Positions 42,365 through 51,404 are shown, counted from the first letter of the stretch. The stretch is 64,000 nucleotides of DNA from RBG-16-66-20 sp052386675 (GCA_052386675.1 JBQTJX010000029.1:62001-126000); one strand, 5' to 3'. Numbers and translations: made by a program. Notes: a model not told the origin generated them from the letters alone.

Positions 42365-43015
42365 CTAGGCCGCGGCGCGGTATTTCAACGGCACGCCGTT
42401 CAGCTTCTGCAGCTCCTCGAAGGAGAGCCCCTCGGCGCAGATTTCCACCAGGTGCAGGCCGTCGGCCTTGATGTCGATCACCGCGAGGTCGGTGTAGACG
42501 CGCGTCACGCAGCGCACGCCCGTGAGCGGGTAGCTGCAGCGCTCCACGATCTTGGATTCGCCTTTCTTCGTCAGGTGTTCCATCGTGACGAACACCTGCT
42601 TGGCGCCCGCCGCGAGGTCCATCGCGCCGCCCACCGCGGGGATCGCGTCCGCCTCGCCGGTGTGCCAGTTGGCGATGTCGCCGTTGGCAGCGACCTGGAA
42701 CGCGCCCAGCACGCAGATGTCGATGTGGCCGCCGCGGATCATGCCGAAGGAGTCTGCGTGGTGGAAGTAGGCGCCGCCAGTGACGATGGTCGCCGGTGCC
42801 TTGCCCGCGTCCATCAGGTCCTCGTCCTCGGTGCCCGGCGCGGGCTTTGGCCCCAGGCCGAGGATGCCGTTCTCGCTGTGCAGGATGATCTCGCGATCCT
42901 TCGGGATGAAGTTGGCCACCAGCGTCGGCAGGCCGATGCCGAGGTTGACGTAGGCGCCTTCAGGGATGTCGCGCGCGACACGTGCGGCGATCTGGTTGCG
43001 GTCGAGTTTTTTCAT
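42365..43015 (-). CDS. scoB: 3-oxoacid CoA-transferase subunit B
   Basis: A 216-residue beta subunit of a class I CoA-transferase. YVNLGIGLPTLVANFIP lies near residue 22, and the catalytic Glu is in HSENGILGLGP near residue 46. GGAYFHHADSFGMIRGGHIDICVLGA and GGAMDLAAGAKQVFV follow. It transfers CoA from succinyl-CoA to acetoacetate or a related 3-oxoacid such as 3-oxoadipate; the sequence alone does not separate these. Its ATG overlaps the scoA stop (ATGA). Confidence 0.9.
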   Translation of the reverse strand: MKKLDRNQIAARVARDIPEGAYVNLGIGLPTLVANFIPKDREIILHSENGILGLGPKPAPGTEDEDLMDAGKAPATIVTGGAYFHHADSFGMIRGGHIDICVLGAFQVAANGDIANWHTGEADAIPAVGGAMDLAAGAKQVFVTMEHLTKKGESKIVERCSYPLTGVRCVTRVYTDLAVIDIKADGLHLVEICAEGLSFEELQKLNGVPLKYRAAA

Positions 43016-43692
43016 GCGGCTTTCCTCAGGGCTTGCACCTTCACCACGCGCTGCACGAAGATCCCCGGCGTGACGATGTTCTCGGGATCGAGCTCGCCCA
43101 GCGCCACGGTTTCGCGCACCTGCACCACGGTGCACCTGGCCGCGGCGGCCATGATGGGCGCGAAGTTGCGCGCGGTCTTGCGGTAGGTCAGGTTGCCCCA
43201 GCGGTCGGCGCGGTCGGCCTTGATGAGCGCATAGTCGGCGTGGATCGGGTATTCGAGCACGTAGCCCTTGCCGTTGATTTCGCGCGTCTCCTTGCCCTCG
43301 GCAAGCCGGGTGCCGAAGGCGGTCGGCGTGTAGAAACCGCCCACGCCCGCGCCGGCGGCGCGGATGCGCTCGGCCAGCGTGCCCTGCGGCACCAGTTCCA
43401 GTTCTATCTCGCCCGCGCGCCACGCCTTGTCGAAGTGCCAGGAATCGGTCTGGCGCGGGAACGAGCACAGGATCTTCTTCACCCGCTTCGCGGCGATCAG
43501 CGCGGCGAGCCCTGCGTCCGCGTTGCCCGCGTTGTTGTTCACCACGGTGAGGTTCTTCGCGCCCTGCGCGATGAGCGCGTCGATGAGCTCGGAGGGCATG
43601 CCGGCGTTGCCGAAGCCGCCGATGAGGATGGTTGCGCCGTCGGCAACATCGGCGAGGGCGGCGGCGGGAGATTCCAGGATTTTGTCGATCAT
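43012..43692 (-). CDS. scoA: 3-oxoacid CoA-transferase subunit A
   Basis: A 226-residue alpha subunit. The CoA-binding Gly-rich motif GATILIGGFGNAGMP lies near residue 19, with NNNAGNADAGLAALI near 53 and GVGGFYTPTAFGT near 114, all typical of ScoA/PcaI-type proteins. It forms a heteromer with ScoB encoded immediately downstream. No pca or atuoid genes lie next to it, so ketone-body or short-chain acid use is as likely as aromatic catabolism. It is divergent from the dcw cluster. Confidence 0.9.
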   Translation of the reverse strand: MIDKILESPAAALADVADGATILIGGFGNAGMPSELIDALIAQGAKNLTVVNNNAGNADAGLAALIAAKRVKKILCSFPRQTDSWHFDKAWRAGEIELELVPQGTLAERIRAAGAGVGGFYTPTAFGTRLAEGKETREINGKGYVLEYPIHADYALIKADRADRWGNLTYRKTARNFAPIMAAAARCTVVQVRETVALGELDPENIVTPGIFVQRVVKVQALRKAA

Positions 43693-43969
43693 GGCCGAAT
43701 CTTAGCGGTCGCCACGGACCGGGGCTTGAACGCCAAATAGCTCACGTTCCACATTTACTGATTGTTCTATGTATTTGATTTTATATATTGTTTAAGTTTT
43801 CAGTTTTCACCTCCAGAAGTGTTGCTAAGTCGTTGTCAGGCTTAGGAAAAACCACTTTCCTCTCTTGACCATTCCTGTCGTTTTCGCATAAAGTGGGAAA
43901 ACGTAGAAAAAAGTGGCAGACGAGGGGCGCTTTCCCCCGCTTCCACGCAAAAGCGGGAGACGAAGGCAG
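43693..43969. promoter_or_regulatory. AT-rich intergenic region ahead of the dcw cluster
   Basis: This 277-bp stretch between scoA and mraZ is the longest gap in the window. Positions 43741-43860 are only about 35% GC by count, against roughly two-thirds for the surroundings, with T-rich runs around 43780-43810. No ORF with family character is seen. It holds the dcw promoter and probably the scoA promoter. The T/A-rich part may act as an UP element or a binding site for a nucleoid protein. Confidence 0.6.
43865..43892 (+). promoter_or_regulatory. probable mraZ (dcw) promoter
   Basis: TTGACC (43865-43870) and CATAAA (43887-43892) are separated by 16 bp. Downstream, TGGGA-like motifs occur at 43894, 43971 and 43975, with weaker ones at 43914 (TGGCA) and 43954 (CGGGA). 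MraZ represses dcw operons through TGGG-type direct repeats near its own promoter, so autoregulation is plausible, but the spacing here is irregular. Confidence 0.55.
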
Positions 43970-44422
43970 ATGGGTGGGACGTTTCACGGCGCTGTGCTGG
44001 TCACGCTGGACGCAAAGGGGCGCCTGTCCATCCCGACGCGCCACCGCGACGCGCTGTTCGACGCCGGCCGCACGCTCGTGCTCACCGCGCACCCGGAAGG
44101 CTGCGCGCTCGTGTATCCGGAGACCGAGTGGGAGCGCGTGCGCGCGCAAGTGGCGAAGTTTCCCAGCTTCAATGCGCAGGCGAGCTGGTGGAAGCGCCTG
44201 CTGCTCGGGTTCGAGGAGCACGTCGCGCCCGACGCATCCGGCCGCGTGCTGCTCTCGAGCGGGCTGCGAATGCACGCCAGGCTCGAGCGCGAAGCGATGC
44301 TGGTCGGCCAGAGTCACTACTTCGAGCTCTGGGACGCCGGCGTCTGGAGCGCCAAGCTCGCCGCCGCAAACCTGACCGGCGGCGGCACGCCGCCCCAGGG
44401 GATGGAGGACTTCTCGCTGTGA
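43970..44422 (+). CDS. mraZ: transcriptional regulator MraZ
   Basis: A 150-residue protein with two AbrB-like half-domains. The first carries VTLDAKGRLSIPTRHRDAL near residue 10, and the second carries VAPDASGRVLLSSGLRMHARL near residue 85. MraZ binds DNA ahead of its own gene and limits expression of the division cluster. The ATG at 43970 begins with the standard MGGTFHGAV; an earlier in-frame start at 43913 adds an Arg-rich tail with no family counterpart. It is the first gene of the dcw cluster. Confidence 0.93.
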   Translation: MGGTFHGAVLVTLDAKGRLSIPTRHRDALFDAGRTLVLTAHPEGCALVYPETEWERVRAQVAKFPSFNAQASWWKRLLLGFEEHVAPDASGRVLLSSGLRMHARLEREAMLVGQSHYFELWDAGVWSAKLAAANLTGGGTPPQGMEDFSL

Positions 44423-44449
44423 GCGCAGGCGGCGCGGAGGACGCCTCGG

Positions 44450-45463
44450 ATGGAATCCCACAGCCTTTTGCACCGTCCTGTCCTGCTCGAGGAAGCGATA
44501 GCAGGCCTGAATCTCCAGTCCACGGGCACCTACCTGGACCTCACCTTCGGCCGCGGCGGGCACAGCCGCGCCATCCTTGGGCGGCTCGGGCCGCGGGGGC
44601 GCCTGGTCGCGCTCGATCGCGATCCGGAAGCGGTCGCCTCCGCCGCGTCGATCACGGACCCGCGCTTCTCCATCCACCACGCCGCCTTCAGCGAGTTCGG
44701 ACAGGTGCTGGACGCGCAGGGCATCGGCCTGGTGCAGGGCGTGCTCGCGGACCTGGGCGTGTCCTCTCCGCAGCTGGACGACCCGGGGCGAGGCTTTTCG
44801 CTGCGGGGCGATGGCCCGCTTGACATGCGCATGGATCCGACGCGGGGCGTGTCCGCCGCGGACTGGATTGCCACGGCCTCAGAACAACAACTCAGGGAGG
44901 CGATAGCCGGCTATGGGGAAGAACGGTTTGCTAAACAGGTTGCAAAGGCGATTGTTGCTGCTCGCGAACGCGAACCGCTCCGCCGCACACAACAACTTGC
45001 CGCTGTCGTGGCTGCGGCGGTCGTCAAACGGGAAACACGGCGCGAGGCCGGCCAGAATCCGGCGACGCGCACCTTTCAGGCTCTACGGATTCTCGTCAAT
45101 CGGGAGCTTGAGGAGGTCGCGCTGATGCTGCCCCGGGCGCTCGCGCGCCTGGCGGCGGGCGGCCGGCTCGCGGTGATCAGCTTCCATTCCCTGGAGGACC
45201 GCCTGGTGAAGCGGGTGCTGCGGGCGGCGGCCGCGGCGGACGCCTTGCCCCGGGATTTGCCTGTGCGCGCCCGCGATTTGCCAGAACCCGCGCTGAGAAT
45301 CATCGGCCGTGCGCACAAGCCCTCGGCCGCCGAAGTCGCCTCCAATCCGCGCGCGCGAAGCGCGCGGCTGCGCATCGCCGAACGCAGCGGCGCGCCGTTC
45401 GATGCCGCGCTACTGGAGCGCAGGATTTCTACCGTACACGGGCCCGACGCGTGGCGAAGCTGA
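44450..45463 (+). CDS. rsmH: 16S rRNA (cytosine(1402)-N4)-methyltransferase
   Basis: A 337-residue SAM methyltransferase. HRPVLLEEAIAGL lies near residue 6, the SAM motif is DLTFGRGGHSRAIL near residue 26, and GVLADLGVSSPQLDDPGRGFSLRGDGPLDMRMD near residue 92 and AVISFHSLEDRLVKR near residue 235 are family signatures. It methylates N4 of C1402 in the ribosomal decoding centre. GGAGG lies 9 nt before the ATG. Its last 13 bp overlap ftsL. The middle of the gene (about 44880-45110) has somewhat lower GC than its flanks. Confidence 0.95.
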   Translation: MESHSLLHRPVLLEEAIAGLNLQSTGTYLDLTFGRGGHSRAILGRLGPRGRLVALDRDPEAVASAASITDPRFSIHHAAFSEFGQVLDAQGIGLVQGVLADLGVSSPQLDDPGRGFSLRGDGPLDMRMDPTRGVSAADWIATASEQQLREAIAGYGEERFAKQVAKAIVAAREREPLRRTQQLAAVVAAAVVKRETRREAGQNPATRTFQALRILVNRELEEVALMLPRALARLAAGGRLAVISFHSLEDRLVKRVLRAAAAADALPRDLPVRARDLPEPALRIIGRAHKPSAAEVASNPRARSARLRIAERSGAPFDAALLERRISTVHGPDAWRS

Positions 45464-45750
45464 ACCTCCTCCTCCTCCTGGTTCTCATCGTCTGCGCGCT
45501 CGGGCTCGTGACCTCGCAGCACAAGTCGCGGAAACTCTTCTCGGAGCTGGAGCGCGAGCAGGAGCGCGCGCGCCAGCTGGAGATCGAGTACGGCCGGCTG
45601 CAGCTGGAGGCGAGCACCTGGGGCCTGCATTCGCGCGTAGAGCGCATCGCGGGCGCGACCCTCGGCATGCGGGCGCCGGACCCGCGGCGGGTCCGGATGG
45701 TGGACGGCGCCTCGCCGGTGAAGGCGACCGCGCACGGAGCGGGCCAGTGA
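45451..45750 (+). CDS. ftsL: cell division protein FtsL
   Basis: A 99-residue bitopic inner-membrane protein. One TM (about residues 4-21) is followed by a periplasmic leucine-zipper-like coiled coil (about 27-58, FSELEREQERARQLEIEYGRLQLE) and a short tail. It joins FtsB and FtsQ in the divisome subcomplex that activates FtsWI. The start is GTG at 45451, inside the end of rsmH; no ATG is available before the TM. Its stop overlaps the GTG start of ftsI. Confidence 0.92.
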   Translation: MAKLNLLLLLVLIVCALGLVTSQHKSRKLFSELEREQERARQLEIEYGRLQLEASTWGLHSRVERIAGATLGMRAPDPRRVRMVDGASPVKATAHGAGQ

Positions 45751-47474
45751 GCGCCACGAGCATCCCGTCCCCGGTCCGCCTGCCGGTGTGGCGCGCGCGG
45801 GTGGTGCTGATCGCGCTGCTGGCGGCCTTCGGCGTGCTGGCCGCCCGATCGATATGGCTGCAGTCGGTGCAGACCGGCTTCCTGCGCGAGAAGGGCGAGG
45901 CGCGCTACTCGCGCGTGCTCGAGGTGCCAGCCACGCGCGGGCGCATCCTCGACCGCCACGGCGACGCGCTCGCAGTGTCGACGCCGGTACAGTCGGTGTG
46001 GGCGATCCCGGAGGACGTGAAGGCGACCCCGGCGCAGCTGAAGTCGCTCGCCGGCCTGCTTGCCATGGAGCCGCGCGAGCTCGAGCGGCGCGTCGGCGAC
46101 GCCTCGCGGGACTTCGTCTACCTGAAGCGCCAGCTGCCCCCGGAAGCGGCGGAGCGCGTCGCGGCGCTGAACATTCCGGGCCTCTACCAGCACCGCGAAT
46201 ACCGCCGCTACTACCCCGGCGGCGAGACCATGGCGCACGTGATCGGCTTCACCGGCGTGGACGACGCCGGCCAGGAGGGCATCGAGCTCGCGCAGCAGGC
46301 GCAGCTCGCCGGCGCGCCGGGCAGCCGGCGCGTGATCAAGGACCGCCTCGGGCAGATCGTCGAGGACATCGAGTCCATCCGCTCCGCGCGCGACGGCCGC
46401 GACATCACGCTGGCGCTCGATGCAAAGATCCAGAACCTCGCCTACGGCGCGCTCAAGTCCGCAGTGGAGGCGCACCGCGCGCGCGCCGGCGCCATCGTGG
46501 CGATCGACGCGCGCAGCGGCGAGGTCGTGGCGCTCGCCAACTTCCCGACCTACAACCCGAACAACCGGGCGAAGCTCTCGGGCGCGCAGCTGCGCAACCG
46601 CGTGGTCACCGACACCTTCGAGCCCGGCTCGACGTTGAAGCCCTTCACCGCGGCGCTCGCGCTGGAGCTGGGCAAGGCCACGCCGCAGACAGTGGTGCAG
46701 ACCGCGCCGGGCACGCTGACCATCGCCAGCTACACCATCCGCGACGCGCACCCGGGCGGCGCGCTCAGCGTGGCGCAGGTGATCCAGAAGTCCTCCAACG
46801 TCGGCACCGCCAAGCTCGCGCTGCAGCTGCCGCGCGAGGAGATGCATGCCTTTTACCGGCGCCTGGGATTCGGCGCGCAGCCGCAGCTGGGCTTTCCCGG
46901 CGAGGCCACCGGCCGCCTGCGCGAGGCGAAGACCTGGCGCCCGATCGAGCAGGCGACCATGTCCTACGGCTACGGCATCTCGGTCAGCCTGGTGCAGCTC
47001 GCGCGCGCCTACACCGTGTTCGCGCGCGACGGCGACCTGGCGCCGCTGTCGCTCACCCGCACCGGCATGCCGGTCGCCGGCCGCCAGGTGATGTCGCGGG
47101 AAACCGCGCGCGCGCTGCGCGCCATGCTCGAGTCCGCGGTGCAGCCCGGCGGCACCGCGCCGCGCGCCCGCATCATGGGCTGGCGGGTCGCCGGCAAGAC
47201 CGGCACCTCGCACAAGCAGGAGAACGGCGGCTATGCGCCGAACAAGTACGTCTCCTCCTTCGTCGGCTTCGCGCCGGTGTCGGACCCGCGCCTGGTGATC
47301 GCGGTGATGCTGGACGAGCCCACTGCCGGCCAGCACTTCGGCGGCCAGGTCGCGGCGCCGGTGTTCTCGCAGGTGATGCAGGGCGCGCTGCGGCTGATGG
47401 GCGCGCCGCACGACGCGCCGCTGGTCCCCGTGGAGCTGCCGGGCGAGGGCGATGAAGCCAGGGAGAGCACCTGA
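45747..47474 (+). CDS. ftsI: peptidoglycan D,D-transpeptidase FtsI (PBP3)
   Basis: A 575-residue division transpeptidase. An N-terminal TM (about residues 17-36) and a pedestal domain with RGRILDRHGDALAVSTPV near residue 64 precede the penicillin-binding domain. That domain has the SxxK nucleophile at Ser295 (PGSTLKPF), SSN in QKSSNVGTAK, and KTG at 484-486. It cross-links septal peptidoglycan. The start is GTG at 45747, forming GTGA with the ftsL stop. The length is normal for betaproteobacterial FtsI. Confidence 0.94.
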   Translation: MSATSIPSPVRLPVWRARVVLIALLAAFGVLAARSIWLQSVQTGFLREKGEARYSRVLEVPATRGRILDRHGDALAVSTPVQSVWAIPEDVKATPAQLKSLAGLLAMEPRELERRVGDASRDFVYLKRQLPPEAAERVAALNIPGLYQHREYRRYYPGGETMAHVIGFTGVDDAGQEGIELAQQAQLAGAPGSRRVIKDRLGQIVEDIESIRSARDGRDITLALDAKIQNLAYGALKSAVEAHRARAGAIVAIDARSGEVVALANFPTYNPNNRAKLSGAQLRNRVVTDTFEPGSTLKPFTAALALELGKATPQTVVQTAPGTLTIASYTIRDAHPGGALSVAQVIQKSSNVGTAKLALQLPREEMHAFYRRLGFGAQPQLGFPGEATGRLREAKTWRPIEQATMSYGYGISVSLVQLARAYTVFARDGDLAPLSLTRTGMPVAGRQVMSRETARALRAMLESAVQPGGTAPRARIMGWRVAGKTGTSHKQENGGYAPNKYVSSFVGFAPVSDPRLVIAVMLDEPTAGQHFGGQVAAPVFSQVMQGALRLMGAPHDAPLVPVELPGEGDEAREST

Positions 47475-48964
47475 TTGACGATGCCTTCGAGCGGCTCGCG
47501 CCGCAGCTTGCCGTCACAGGAGAGGCGATCGTGCGCCTGACCTCCGACAGCCGGCGCGCCGCGCCCGGCACCGCGTTCTTCGCCTGGCCCGGCGCCAGCG
47601 GCGATGGCCGCCGCCACATCCCGGAGGCGATCGGGCGCGGCTGCGCCGCGGTGCTCTGGGAGCGAGAAGGATTCGACTGGAACGCCCAATGGCGCGTGCC
47701 CAACGCCGCCGTGAAGGGTCTCAAGTCGCGCGCCGGGTTCCTCGCCGACGCCTTCTACGGCAAGCCCTCGGCATCGCTCTGGATCTGCGGCATCACCGGC
47801 ACCAACGGCAAGACCTCCTGCGCGCAGTGGATCGCGGCGGCGTTGTCGGCGCAGGGCGAGAAGGCCGGCGTCGTCGGCACGCTCGGGGCGGGGTTCGCCG
47901 GCGCGCAGGCGCCGGTCGAGAACACCACGCCCGACGCGCTCGAGGTGCACCGGCTGCTGGCGCAGATGAAGGGCGCCGGCGCCGGCGCGGCGGCGATGGA
48001 AGTGTCCTCGCACGGCCTGGAGCAGGGCCGCGTCAACGGCGTGGCCTTCGACTGCGCGCTGTTCACCAATCTTTCGCACGACCACCTCGACTACCACGGC
48101 AGCATGGAGGTTTACGCGGCGGCAAAAGCCCGGCTGTTCGACATGCCCGGGCTCCAGGCCGCGGTGCTGAACCTGGACGACGTGCTGGGCGTGCAGCTGG
48201 CGGGGCGGCTGGCCGCGCGCGGAATGTGCACGATCGGTTACACGCTGGACCGCGCCGCAGTGGCGCCGGGGTCGGTGAGCGAGTGGATCTGCGCCGTGCC
48301 ACTGGAGGGCGGGCGCGTCGCGATCGAATCGAGCCGCGGCAGCGCGACGATCGCCTTCGGCCAGCTCGGGCGCTTCAACCTGTCCAATGCGCTGGGCGTG
48401 CTGGGCTGCCTGATGGCGCGCGGCCTGCCGTTCCAGAAGGCGGCGCGCCTGCTGGAGGATCTGCCGCCGGTGCCGGGCCGCATGCAACGGGTCGGGAACC
48501 CCGGGGGCGGGGACGCCGGACCGCTGGTGGTCGTGGACTACGCGCACACGCCGGATGCGCTCGACAAGGTGCTCCAGGCCCTCCGGCCGGTCGCCGCGGC
48601 GCGCGGCGGAAAGCTGGCGTTGGTGTTCGGCGCCGGCGGCGGCCGCGATGCCGCCAAGCGGCCCGCGATGGGCGCGGCCGCTGCGCGCCACGCCGAACGC
48701 ATCGTCATCACCTCGGACAATCCGCGCGGCGAGGACCCGCTCGGGATCATCGAGGCCATCGCGAGGGGCATCCCGGGCGTGCACCATGCCGAACCCGATC
48801 GCGCGCGCGCCATCACCGACGCGATCTGCGGCGCCGCGCAGGCCGACGTGGTGCTCATCGCAGGCAAGGGACACGAGGCCTGGCAGGAAATCGCCGGCCG
48901 CAAGCTGCCGTTCTCCGATGTCGCGGTGGCGCAGGCTGCGCTCGCCTCGAGGAGAAGCGCATGA
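47471..48964 (+). CDS. murE: UDP-MurNAc-L-Ala-D-Glu:meso-DAP ligase MurE
   Basis: A 497-residue Mur ligase. LTSDSRRAAPGTAFFAWPG lies near residue 23, the P-loop is GITGTNGKTSCAQWI near residue 101, and SDNPRGEDP near residue 417 contains the DNPR motif that selects meso-diaminopimelate. The start is debatable. GTG at 47531, with a good AGGAGAGG site, leaves only two residues before TSDSR, whereas E. coli MurE has about twenty. The frame stays open to CTG at 47471, which forms CTGA with the ftsI stop and has GGGAGAG nearby, restoring a normal N-terminus and length. It adds mDAP to the stem peptide. Confidence 0.9.
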   Translation: MIDDAFERLAPQLAVTGEAIVRLTSDSRRAAPGTAFFAWPGASGDGRRHIPEAIGRGCAAVLWEREGFDWNAQWRVPNAAVKGLKSRAGFLADAFYGKPSASLWICGITGTNGKTSCAQWIAAALSAQGEKAGVVGTLGAGFAGAQAPVENTTPDALEVHRLLAQMKGAGAGAAAMEVSSHGLEQGRVNGVAFDCALFTNLSHDHLDYHGSMEVYAAAKARLFDMPGLQAAVLNLDDVLGVQLAGRLAARGMCTIGYTLDRAAVAPGSVSEWICAVPLEGGRVAIESSRGSATIAFGQLGRFNLSNALGVLGCLMARGLPFQKAARLLEDLPPVPGRMQRVGNPGGGDAGPLVVVDYAHTPDALDKVLQALRPVAAARGGKLALVFGAGGGRDAAKRPAMGAAAARHAERIVITSDNPRGEDPLGIIEAIARGIPGVHHAEPDRARAITDAICGAAQADVVLIAGKGHEAWQEIAGRKLPFSDVAVAQAALASRRSA

Positions 48965-50313
48965 TGGGACTTGGCGAGGCGGCGCAGGCCATCGGCGCGC
49001 AGGCGGTCGGCGTCGAAGTCCGCTTCGGCGGGGTATCCACGGACACCCGCAGCGTCGGCCAGGGCGAGCTGTTCGTCGCCATCCGCGGCGAGCAGTTCGA
49101 CGGCCACGCCTTCCTCGACGCGGCGAAGGAACGCGGCGCGACGGCGGCGATGGTGGACCGGCGCCATCGCGGGGCGGCGCCATTGCCGCTGCTGGTGGTG
49201 GAGGATACCCGGCGCGGCCTGGGCCGCCTCGGTGCGCATTGGCGCTCCCGGTTCAATCCGGTCCTGATCGCCGTCGCCGGCTCCAACGGCAAGACCACCA
49301 CCAAGGAAATGCTGGCTTCGATCCTGCGCGCACATGCGGGAGACGACGCGACGCTCGCGACCCGCGGAAATCTCAATACCGACATCGGCGTGCCGATGAC
49401 GCTTCTGCGCATGACCGGCGGGCACACGCACTGCGCGATCGAGCTGGGGATGAACCACCCGGGGGAGATTGCGTACCTGGCGGCGATCGCGAAACCCACC
49501 ATCGCGGTGGTGACCAACGCGCAGCGGGAGCACCAGGAGTTCATGAAAACGGTGGAGGCGGCGGCCATCGAGAATTCAAGCGTCTTCGAGTCCCTGCCGT
49601 CCGAAGGCATCTCCGTGGTGAATGCTGATGACGAGCAGGCGCCTGTTTTCCGGCGCGCAAAAGGCGCGCGGCGGACCGTGGAGTTCAGGATCGAAGGCGG
49701 GGCGGATGTGACGGCGACGTATGTGCTGGGGCCGTTGTCCAGCGACATCGTGGTGCGGACACCTGCCGGCGAGGCGAAGGCCACCATCGCGATACCGGGC
49801 TTGCATAACGTCAGGAACGCGCTCGCGGCGGCGGCCTGTGGTTTCGCCGCCGGAACGGCGCCGGCGGCGATCGGAAAAGGGCTGGAGGCGTTCCGGCCGT
49901 ATTCGGGGCGGCACCAGGTGAAGGTCCTGAAGTCGGGCGCCACGCTGATCGACGACAGCTACAACGCCAATCCCGATTCGGTGCGCGCGGCCATCGACGT
50001 GCTGGCGCAGCTGCCGGGCCCGACGCTGCTGATCCTGGGCGACATGGGCGAAGTGGGTGATTCCGGCCCCGAGTTCCACCGCGAGGTGGGCGCCTACGCG
50101 AAGGAGAAGGGGATCTCGCGGCTGCTGGGCACCGGCGAGGCGACGCGCGATGCGGTGCGGGCGTTCGGGGCGGGCGCGAGCCATGTCGAGGACGTGGAGG
50201 GCGTGGCGGCGCAGGCGGGTGGCGCGAGGTCGCTGCTGGTGAAGGGGTCGCGCTTCATGCGCATGGAACGCGTGGTCGCCCGGCTGACCGGCGACAAGGC
50301 GGGAGGTCACTGA
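48961..50313 (+). CDS. murF: UDP-MurNAc-tripeptide:D-Ala-D-Ala ligase MurF
   Basis: A 450-residue Mur ligase with GGVSTDTRSVGQGELFVAIRG near residue 23, P-loop AVAGSNGKTTTKEML near residue 103, and IDDSYNANPDSVRAAI near residue 331. It completes the UDP-MurNAc-pentapeptide. The ATG at 48961 overlaps the murE stop (ATGA) and is followed by a second ATG; either may be used. Its stop shares a base with the mraY start (TGATG). Confidence 0.94.
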   Translation: MMGLGEAAQAIGAQAVGVEVRFGGVSTDTRSVGQGELFVAIRGEQFDGHAFLDAAKERGATAAMVDRRHRGAAPLPLLVVEDTRRGLGRLGAHWRSRFNPVLIAVAGSNGKTTTKEMLASILRAHAGDDATLATRGNLNTDIGVPMTLLRMTGGHTHCAIELGMNHPGEIAYLAAIAKPTIAVVTNAQREHQEFMKTVEAAAIENSSVFESLPSEGISVVNADDEQAPVFRRAKGARRTVEFRIEGGADVTATYVLGPLSSDIVVRTPAGEAKATIAIPGLHNVRNALAAAACGFAAGTAPAAIGKGLEAFRPYSGRHQVKVLKSGATLIDDSYNANPDSVRAAIDVLAQLPGPTLLILGDMGEVGDSGPEFHREVGAYAKEKGISRLLGTGEATRDAVRAFGAGASHVEDVEGVAAQAGGARSLLVKGSRFMRMERVVARLTGDKAGGH

Positions 50314-51404
50314 TGCTGCTGGAACTGGCCGAGATCCTGGCGCGCGACATCCGCGCCTTCAATGTCTTCCAGTACATCACGCTGCGCGCGGTGTTCGCCT
50401 GCCTGACCGCGCTGGCGATCTCGCTCATCCTGGGGCCCTTCGTGATCCGCAAGCTGACCGCCTACAAGATCGGGCAGTCGGTGCGCGACGACGGCCCGAA
50501 GTCGCACCTCACCAAGGCGGGCACCCCGACCATGGGCGGGGCGCTGATCCTGGTGTCGATCGCCATCACCACGCTCGCCTGGGGCGACCTGTCCAACCGC
50601 TTCATCTGGGTGGTGCTCCTGGTGACGGTGGCATTCGGCGCCATCGGCTGGATCGACGACTACCGCAAGGTGGTGCACCGCAACCCGAAAGGGCTGTCGG
50701 CGAAGGCGAAGATCTTCTGGCAGTCGGTTTTCGGCGTCGCCGCGGCGATCTACCTGGCGTCGCTCGCGCAATCCATGCCGGCGCTGAACCAGCTGATCGT
50801 CCCGTTCTTCAAGAACATCGCCTACCCGCTGGGCACCGTGGGTTTCATCGTGCTGACGTACTTCGTGATCGTCGGCACCTCGAACGCGGTGAACCTGACC
50901 GACGGCCTGGATGGCCTCGCCATCATGCCCACGGTGATGGTTGGCGGGGCGCTGGGCATCTTCGCCTACGTCGCCGGCAACGCGGTGTTCTCCAAGTACC
51001 TCGGCCTGCCCTACATCGCCGGCGCCGGCGAACTGGCGGTGTTCTGCGGCGCCCTGGTGGGCGCCGGCCTTGGCTTCCTGTGGTTCAACGCCTATCCGGC
51101 GGAGGTGTTCATGGGCGACGTCGGCGCGCTGGCGCTTGGCTCGGCGCTGGGGACCATCGCGGTGATCGTGCGCCAGGAGATCGTGCTGTTCATCATGGGC
51201 GGGGTGTTCGTCGCCGAGACGCTGTCGGTGATGATCCAGGTGATCTATTTCAGGCTCTCGGGGGGCAAGCGCATCTTCCGCATGGCGCCGCTGCACCACC
51301 ACTACGAGCTGGAGGGCTGGAAGGAATCGCAGGTGGTGGTGCGCTTCTGGATCATCACCATGATGCTGGTGCTGTTCGGCCTGTCGACGCTGAAGCTGCG
51401 GTGA
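50313..51404 (+). CDS. mraY: phospho-MurNAc-pentapeptide transferase MraY
   Basis: A 363-residue integral membrane enzyme with about ten TM segments. DDGPKSHLTKAGTPTMGGALIL lies near residue 58, GWIDDYRKVVHRNPKGLSAK near residue 112 supplies catalytic Asp, and NLTDGLDGLA near residue 195 and PLHHHYELEGWKESQVVVRFWII near the C-terminus complete the active site. It makes lipid I from undecaprenyl phosphate. The length and motifs are standard. Confidence 0.95.
   Translation: MLLELAEILARDIRAFNVFQYITLRAVFACLTALAISLILGPFVIRKLTAYKIGQSVRDDGPKSHLTKAGTPTMGGALILVSIAITTLAWGDLSNRFIWVVLLVTVAFGAIGWIDDYRKVVHRNPKGLSAKAKIFWQSVFGVAAAIYLASLAQSMPALNQLIVPFFKNIAYPLGTVGFIVLTYFVIVGTSNAVNLTDGLDGLAIMPTVMVGGALGIFAYVAGNAVFSKYLGLPYIAGAGELAVFCGALVGAGLGFLWFNAYPAEVFMGDVGALALGSALGTIAVIVRQEIVLFIMGGVFVAETLSVMIQVIYFRLSGGKRIFRMAPLHHHYELEGWKESQVVVRFWIITMMLVLFGLSTLKLR

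Noticed and set aside
43913..43969. N-terminal extension of MraZ from an upstream in-frame start
   Set aside because: Adds an Arg-rich tail not found in MraZ; the standard MGGTFHG start at 43970 fits the family length.
43781..44680. Minus-strand frame over the dcw promoter and mraZ
   Set aside because: Begins in AT-rich intergenic DNA, runs antisense to mraZ and rsmH, and has no family character.
44880..45110. Lower-GC segment inside rsmH as a possible recombination mosaic
   Set aside because: The dip is mild (roughly 52-60% GC), the protein motifs are intact, and no boundary sequence is seen.
45429..47411. Minus-strand 660-codon frame opposite ftsI
   Set aside because: Antisense shadow of ftsI with no recognisable domain.
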